Source of the DNA: Deltaproteobacteria bacterium
Lineage (GTDB): Bacteria > Myxococcota_A > Polyangia > JACPQR01
NCBI GenBank assembly: GCA_016190375.1
Contig: JACPQR010000115.1
Coordinates: 1-64,000 of the forward strand
Length of the DNA: 64,000 nucleotides
Reading direction: 5' to 3'
Shown: in pieces, positions 60,496 to 64,000 of the stretch
Layout of the letters: every line of letters starts with the position of its first letter
How positions within the stretch are numbered: the stretch's first letter is position 1
The notes under the pieces: model-generated
Database searches by the model: none
What the model was told of the DNA's origin: nothing
The model's input: the letters and a program-made list of their open reading frames with translations, nothing else
Made by a program: the position numbers and the translations under genes

Positions 60496-62048
60496 GCGGC
60501 AGGATCCCTGCCGGCCGCGTCGCGACGGGCGACGACATCGACGGCGACGTCGACGAGACGGTCGACGTGGTCGTGATCGGCTCCGGCTGCGGCGGCGCGA
60601 CCTTCGCCAGCGAGCTCGCCGAGGCCGGTCGATCGGTGCTGCTCCTGGAGAAGGGCCACCACCGCACCTCCCGCGAGTTCGACGGCCTCGAGCTCGACAT
60701 GTACCACCGCGTCTACGCGGAGGACGGAACGACGGGCCCTGACGACCTCTCGTCGTCGATCCTGTACGGGAACACGATCGGCGGCTCGTCGATCCACTAC
60801 ATGGCCAACTCGTTTCGCGCGCCCGAGTGGAAGCTACGGGCGTGGCAGCGCGATCACGGGGTCGATCTGTCGCGCGAGATCCTCGACCCCTTCTACGCGG
60901 TGATCGAGGAGCGTCACGGCGTCCACCCCGCCACGCCCGAGGAGACCAACGTCAACAACGCGATCCTGCGGCGCGGCGCCGAGGCGCTCGGCTGGCGTGG
61001 AGCGTCGATTCCCCACGCGCGCCGCGACTGCGCCAACGCGGGCTATTGCCTCCTCGGCTGCCCCTTCGACCGCAAGCAGTCGCAGCTCCTCACCCAAGTG
61101 CCGCGCGCGATCTCCTTCGGCGCCCGCGTGCTGGCGAACGCGCTCGTGGCGTCCATCGAGGTCGAGCACGGCCGTGCCGTGGGGGTCCGCGGCGCGGTCC
61201 TCTCGCCCCGAAACGACAGACCTCGCGCGAAGCTGGCCGTCCGCGCGAGGGTGGTCGCACTCGCGGCGGGCGGCGTGGGCACGCCGGCGCTCCTGCTTCG
61301 CCAGGGGCTCGCCGGCTCGAGCGGCCAGGTGGGCCGAAACTTCTTCGTGACCCCCCACCTGTTCGTCTTCGCCCTCATGGAGGAGCGGGTCGAGGGATGG
61401 AACGGGCTTCCCGCCTCGTACGCCGTGCACGAGTGGGTGGAGCAGCGCCGGCACTCGCGGCGGTCCGAGGGCGGCTACATGATCCAGGGGATCTTCTCCC
61501 AGCCCGGCTTCATCGCGACCCTCCTGCCGGGCTTCGGCGAGGCGCACCGGGAGCTGATGGAGCGGATGGCCTACGGCGCCGGCGCGATCTCGCTCCTCGA
61601 CGACGAGGAGCCGGGCCGGATCACCGCCGGCGAGCTGCGCCCGAAGATCGAGTACCACCTGCGCGGCAAGGACGTCCCGAAGGCGAGGGACTTCTTCCGC
61701 AAGCTGTCGGAGCTGTACCTCGCGGCGGGAGCGCGCAAGGTCCTCGTGCCCGACGCGTCGATGACGTGGATTCGCTCGCGGCAGGACCTCGACAGGATCG
61801 ACCGGATCGACTTCGAGCCGGGCAGGGTCCCGTTCGTGGGCACGACGAACTGCTCCACTTGCCGGATGGGCGCCGATCCGAAGCGCTCCGTCGTACGAAT
61901 GGACGGCCGCACGCACGACCTCAGGGGCCTGTACATCGTGGACGGCTCCGTCCTGCCCACGACTCCCGCCGTCGACCCGTCGCTCACGATCATGGCCAAC
62001 TCGATGCGCGTCGCGAAGGACGTCGCCGAGAGGTGGAGCGAGGTCTGA
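60492..62048 (+). CDS. GMC-family FAD-dependent oxidoreductase
   Basis: 518 residues from GTG 60492. FAD dinucleotide fold VVVIGSGCGGATFASELAEA near residue 26; GNTIGGSSIHYMANSFR; the Cys motif CANAGYCLLGCPFDRKQSQL near 175; C-terminal CSTCRMGADPKRSV and VDGSVLPTTPAVDPSLTIMA. No signal of its own, so likely co-exported with the Tat subunit upstream. Oxidises an alcohol-type substrate; no cytochrome subunit gene seen. Strand and spacing place it in the radical SAM operon. Confidence 0.92.
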   Translation: MSGRIPAGRVATGDDIDGDVDETVDVVVIGSGCGGATFASELAEAGRSVLLLEKGHHRTSREFDGLELDMYHRVYAEDGTTGPDDLSSSILYGNTIGGSSIHYMANSFRAPEWKLRAWQRDHGVDLSREILDPFYAVIEERHGVHPATPEETNVNNAILRRGAEALGWRGASIPHARRDCANAGYCLLGCPFDRKQSQLLTQVPRAISFGARVLANALVASIEVEHGRAVGVRGAVLSPRNDRPRAKLAVRARVVALAAGGVGTPALLLRQGLAGSSGQVGRNFFVTPHLFVFALMEERVEGWNGLPASYAVHEWVEQRRHSRRSEGGYMIQGIFSQPGFIATLLPGFGEAHRELMERMAYGAGAISLLDDEEPGRITAGELRPKIEYHLRGKDVPKARDFFRKLSELYLAAGARKVLVPDASMTWIRSRQDLDRIDRIDFEPGRVPFVGTTNCSTCRMGADPKRSVVRMDGRTHDLRGLYIVDGSVLPTTPAVDPSLTIMANSMRVAKDVAERWSEV

Positions 62049-62103
62049 CTTCAGCGGCGGTGGCGCGATCGACGATGGTCGAGCAGAATCTCGACCAACG
62101 GCC

Positions 62104-62982
62104 GTGCAGAACTCCTCCCCGGAGCTCCCCGATCCGCTCCGCCGCCTCGAGCTCGCGTCGTTCGGGCCCGGCTCGTCGGGCGCGACGCGCACGTACTTCG
62201 GCAACGAGTTCTGCGAGCGCCTCATCCCATCGCCGCCGCAGGCGACCGCAGCGGTGCGGCGGGCCGGGGAGGAGGGAAGGGCGATCACGCTGGTCCTGCC
62301 GGTCCTCGGCCCGGCGGCGTTCGAACGGGCGGCGCAGGTCCTGGACGCAGTGGCCCGCGCGGCGCCCGGGACGGAGGTGGTCGCGAACGACTGGGGCGTC
62401 CTCCGCAGAGCGGCGAGCGACGAGCGCCTCGTCGTGGTGATGGGCCGGTGCCTCAACCGGACGATCCGGGACCCGCGGCTGCCCGTGCACGTGGGTGAAC
62501 AGATGCCGCCCGCGGCCCGGGAGGCGCTGCGGGGCGGCCCGTTCCGGTCGCGGGCGTTTCGGGCCTTGCGCGAGCGGTACCGCGTCTCGCGCCTCGAGAT
62601 CGACGTCCCCCCGCTCGGCATCGCCGAGGCGGCGTTTCCCGATGACCTGCCGCTCTCGGTGTACCTGCCGTTCGGCTTCGTCGCATCCGGGCGGATCTGC
62701 GTCTTCGCCGCTGCTCATCGCCCCGACGGACCGGAGCGGATGTCCGTCGGCGAGTGCCGCTACGAGTGCGCTACCGCGAGCCTGCTTCTCACGGGTGGGC
62801 AAGCCGCCAACGGCCTCGAGCTCAGGCTCCGGGGCAACACGGTCTTCTACCGGCACGACGCGCGGCTCGAAGCGGAGGCGCTCGCGGCCGCCAGCCGGTT
62901 CCCGATCGATCGGGTCGTCTGGCAGCCGGACGTCCCGATGTGGCGGCCGAGGGATCTCGCACAGGGCGAGGCGGGCGAATGA
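62104..62982 (+). CDS. U32-like barrel protein, partner of the next gene
   Basis: 292 residues from GTG 62104. Central part ITLVLPVLGPAAFERAAQVL, TEVVANDWGVLRRA and VVMGRCLNRTIRDPRLP recalls a U32-related family found beside U32 genes in anaerobes. Cys occur in NEFCERL, GRCLNRT and GECRYECATAS and could hold an Fe-S cluster. No peptidase residues recognised. Stop overlaps the next start (ATGA), suggesting a heterodimer, as with UbiU/UbiV. Function unknown. Confidence 0.65.
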   Translation: MQNSSPELPDPLRRLELASFGPGSSGATRTYFGNEFCERLIPSPPQATAAVRRAGEEGRAITLVLPVLGPAAFERAAQVLDAVARAAPGTEVVANDWGVLRRAASDERLVVVMGRCLNRTIRDPRLPVHVGEQMPPAAREALRGGPFRSRAFRALRERYRVSRLEIDVPPLGIAEAAFPDDLPLSVYLPFGFVASGRICVFAAAHRPDGPERMSVGECRYECATASLLLTGGQAANGLELRLRGNTVFYRHDARLEAEALAAASRFPIDRVVWQPDVPMWRPRDLAQGEAGE

Positions 62983-63962
62983 CGAGCCACTTGCTCGCGC
63001 CGGTCTCGGACCCCTCCGACGTCGCCGCTCTGATCGACGCCGGCGCCACACGCCTGTACTGCGGCGTCGCGCCGCGGGCCTGGTCGCAGCGGTACACGCG
63101 GGCCGTGTGGCTCTCGCGCCGCGGGCCCTCGGCGAACCTGCCCGACCTCGAGTCGCTCGCGCGCGTCACCGACCTCGCCCGCCGCCGCGGCGCCGGCGTG
63201 CACCTGGCGCTGAATGCCCCCTCGCTGACGGGCGAGCAAGTCGAGATGGTCGCCGGGCTCGCCCGGCGGGCCGTCGGAGAGCTGGGCGTCGAGGCCGTCA
63301 TCGCGGCCGACACGTCCCTCATGCTGGCGCTCGGCGAGCTCGCGGTTCCCTTCGTAGCGAGCACCGTGGCCGTCGCCCACAACTCCGAGGCGCTGCGGTT
63401 CTTCCGTGATCTGGGCGCGGTCGCCGCCGTCCTGCCGCGACACCTGCGCTTCGACGAGATCGCCCGGATCTCGGGCGAGGTCCCCGACCTCGAGCTCGAG
63501 TCCCTCGTGCTCTTCGACGGCTGCCCCTGGGAGGAGGGCCTCTGCCGCACGGTCCACGAGGTGGGACCGACCTCCGCCTTCTGCCGGACCGGATGGACCG
63601 CCCTGGTCGAACCGGTGCCCGGCCGAGCTCCCGACGCGGACGCGCTCACGGGCGCCTTCCGCGCCTGGCGCGAGTGGACTTACTGGGCCGACGCCTGCGG
63701 CTCCCCCGTCACGGACCGCGGAGTCCCGAACGGCGCCTGCGGCCTCTGCGCCCTCTATCCCCTCGCAAGGAGCGGCGTCCGCGTCTTCAAGCTCGGCGGC
63801 CGCCAGTCCCCGATCGAGCGCCGTGTCCGAGGAACACAGATGGTCCGCCGCGTCCTCGACGCTTCCGACCAGGGCCCCGATCTCGCGCGCGCGATCCGCG
63901 CCACTCCCGACCTCTGCGACTCGGGCGCCATGTGCTACTACCCGCAGCCCCGCGGACGGTAG
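62979..63962 (+). CDS. Peptidase U32-family protein
   Basis: 327 residues. Opening LLAPVSDPSDVAALIDAGAT then RLYCGVAPRAWSQRY is the U32 signature start; GAGVHLALNAPSLTGEQVEM and VIAADTSLMLALGELAVPFV are barrel strands. Cys candidates for an Fe-S site: FDGCPWEEGLCRT, AFCRTG, DACGSP, GACGLC. The family includes UbiU/UbiV (oxygen-independent hydroxylation) and RlhA/TrhP (RNA modification), so peptidase activity should not be assumed. Confidence 0.85.
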   Translation: MTSHLLAPVSDPSDVAALIDAGATRLYCGVAPRAWSQRYTRAVWLSRRGPSANLPDLESLARVTDLARRRGAGVHLALNAPSLTGEQVEMVAGLARRAVGELGVEAVIAADTSLMLALGELAVPFVASTVAVAHNSEALRFFRDLGAVAAVLPRHLRFDEIARISGEVPDLELESLVLFDGCPWEEGLCRTVHEVGPTSAFCRTGWTALVEPVPGRAPDADALTGAFRAWREWTYWADACGSPVTDRGVPNGACGLCALYPLARSGVRVFKLGGRQSPIERRVRGTQMVRRVLDASDQGPDLARAIRATPDLCDSGAMCYYPQPRGR

Positions 63963-63975
63963 CGATCAGAACGCC

Positions 63976-64000
63976 ATGAGCGACCCGGCCGTGGACACCG
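63976..64000 (+). CDS. Possible start of a further gene, cut by the window edge
   Basis: ATG at 63976, 13 nt after the U32 stop and in the same direction, opens MSDPAVDT to the last base. Only eight codons are visible, so the call rests on spacing alone. Confidence 0.3.

Overview
The window is GC-rich (about 70%), densely coded DNA from a myxobacterium-like organism (Myxococcota / former Deltaproteobacteria). The evidence is a MYXO-CTERM sorting tail, Pkn2-type Ser/Thr kinases, an FHA-sigma54 activator, MopE-type metal-binding repeats, paired ArsA-family ATPases, and many secreted or lipid-anchored proteins with low-complexity acidic linkers. No rRNA, tRNA, CRISPR array, prophage or intact transposase was seen.

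Layout. 1-0.85 kb: 3' end of boxB. 0.9-15.5 kb: a perfect 26-bp hairpin; a YXWXG-repeat protein; an SDR-ArsA-ArsA operon; an AbiEii-like nucleotidyltransferase bracketed by two copies of the 3' end of an RCC1 gene; a kinase/outer-membrane/lipoprotein/RCC1 operon; and a rhodanese-hypothetical-phosphoesterase-engB operon. 15.5-24.2 kb, minus strand: two lipoproteins, an FHA-sigma54 activator, a Ser/Thr kinase and a btuF-btuC pair without an ATPase, then a relE-phd toxin-antitoxin locus. 24.5-28.2 kb: an Rrf2 regulator with a self-overlapping operator, an RpoH-like sigma factor, and a MYXO-CTERM matrixin with its partner.

28.3-33.1 kb is the most interesting stretch: a cobalamin riboswitch controls a BtuB receptor translationally coupled to a beta-propeller lipoprotein on a poly-(Glu-Gly) tether, a possible functional counterpart of Bacteroides BtuG. 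A 183-bp inverted repeat and a Kazal-domain lipoprotein follow. 33.2-38.5 kb: a six-gene operon of lipoproteins, epimerase, acyltransferase and DedA, divergent from an LD-carboxypeptidase. 38.6-48.4 kb: a dispersed structured repeat, a DUF3467 protein, tethered lipoproteins, two propeller lipoproteins coupled to a beta-barrel, a large MopE-type protein, ruvX and mltG. 48.4-57.2 kb: an RHH/PIN pair, a 963-residue repeat lipoprotein, yceI with a divergent LysR regulator, another tethered propeller lipoprotein, a minisatellite and a vapBC pair. 57.3-64 kb: a possible three-way-junction structure, then a tightly coupled plus-strand run (lipoprotein methyltransferase, B12-binding radical SAM enzyme, flavodoxin, Tat-exported subunit, GMC oxidoreductase, two U32-like proteins) that looks like an undescribed redox or biosynthetic unit.

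Recurring themes are B12 (riboswitch, BtuB, BtuF/BtuC, B12-radical SAM), cell-surface display on acidic dipeptide tethers, and toxin-antitoxin-like pairs. Start positions were chosen from signal peptides, Shine-Dalgarno sites and stop/start overlaps. All homology calls are from memory of family motifs, not from searches.
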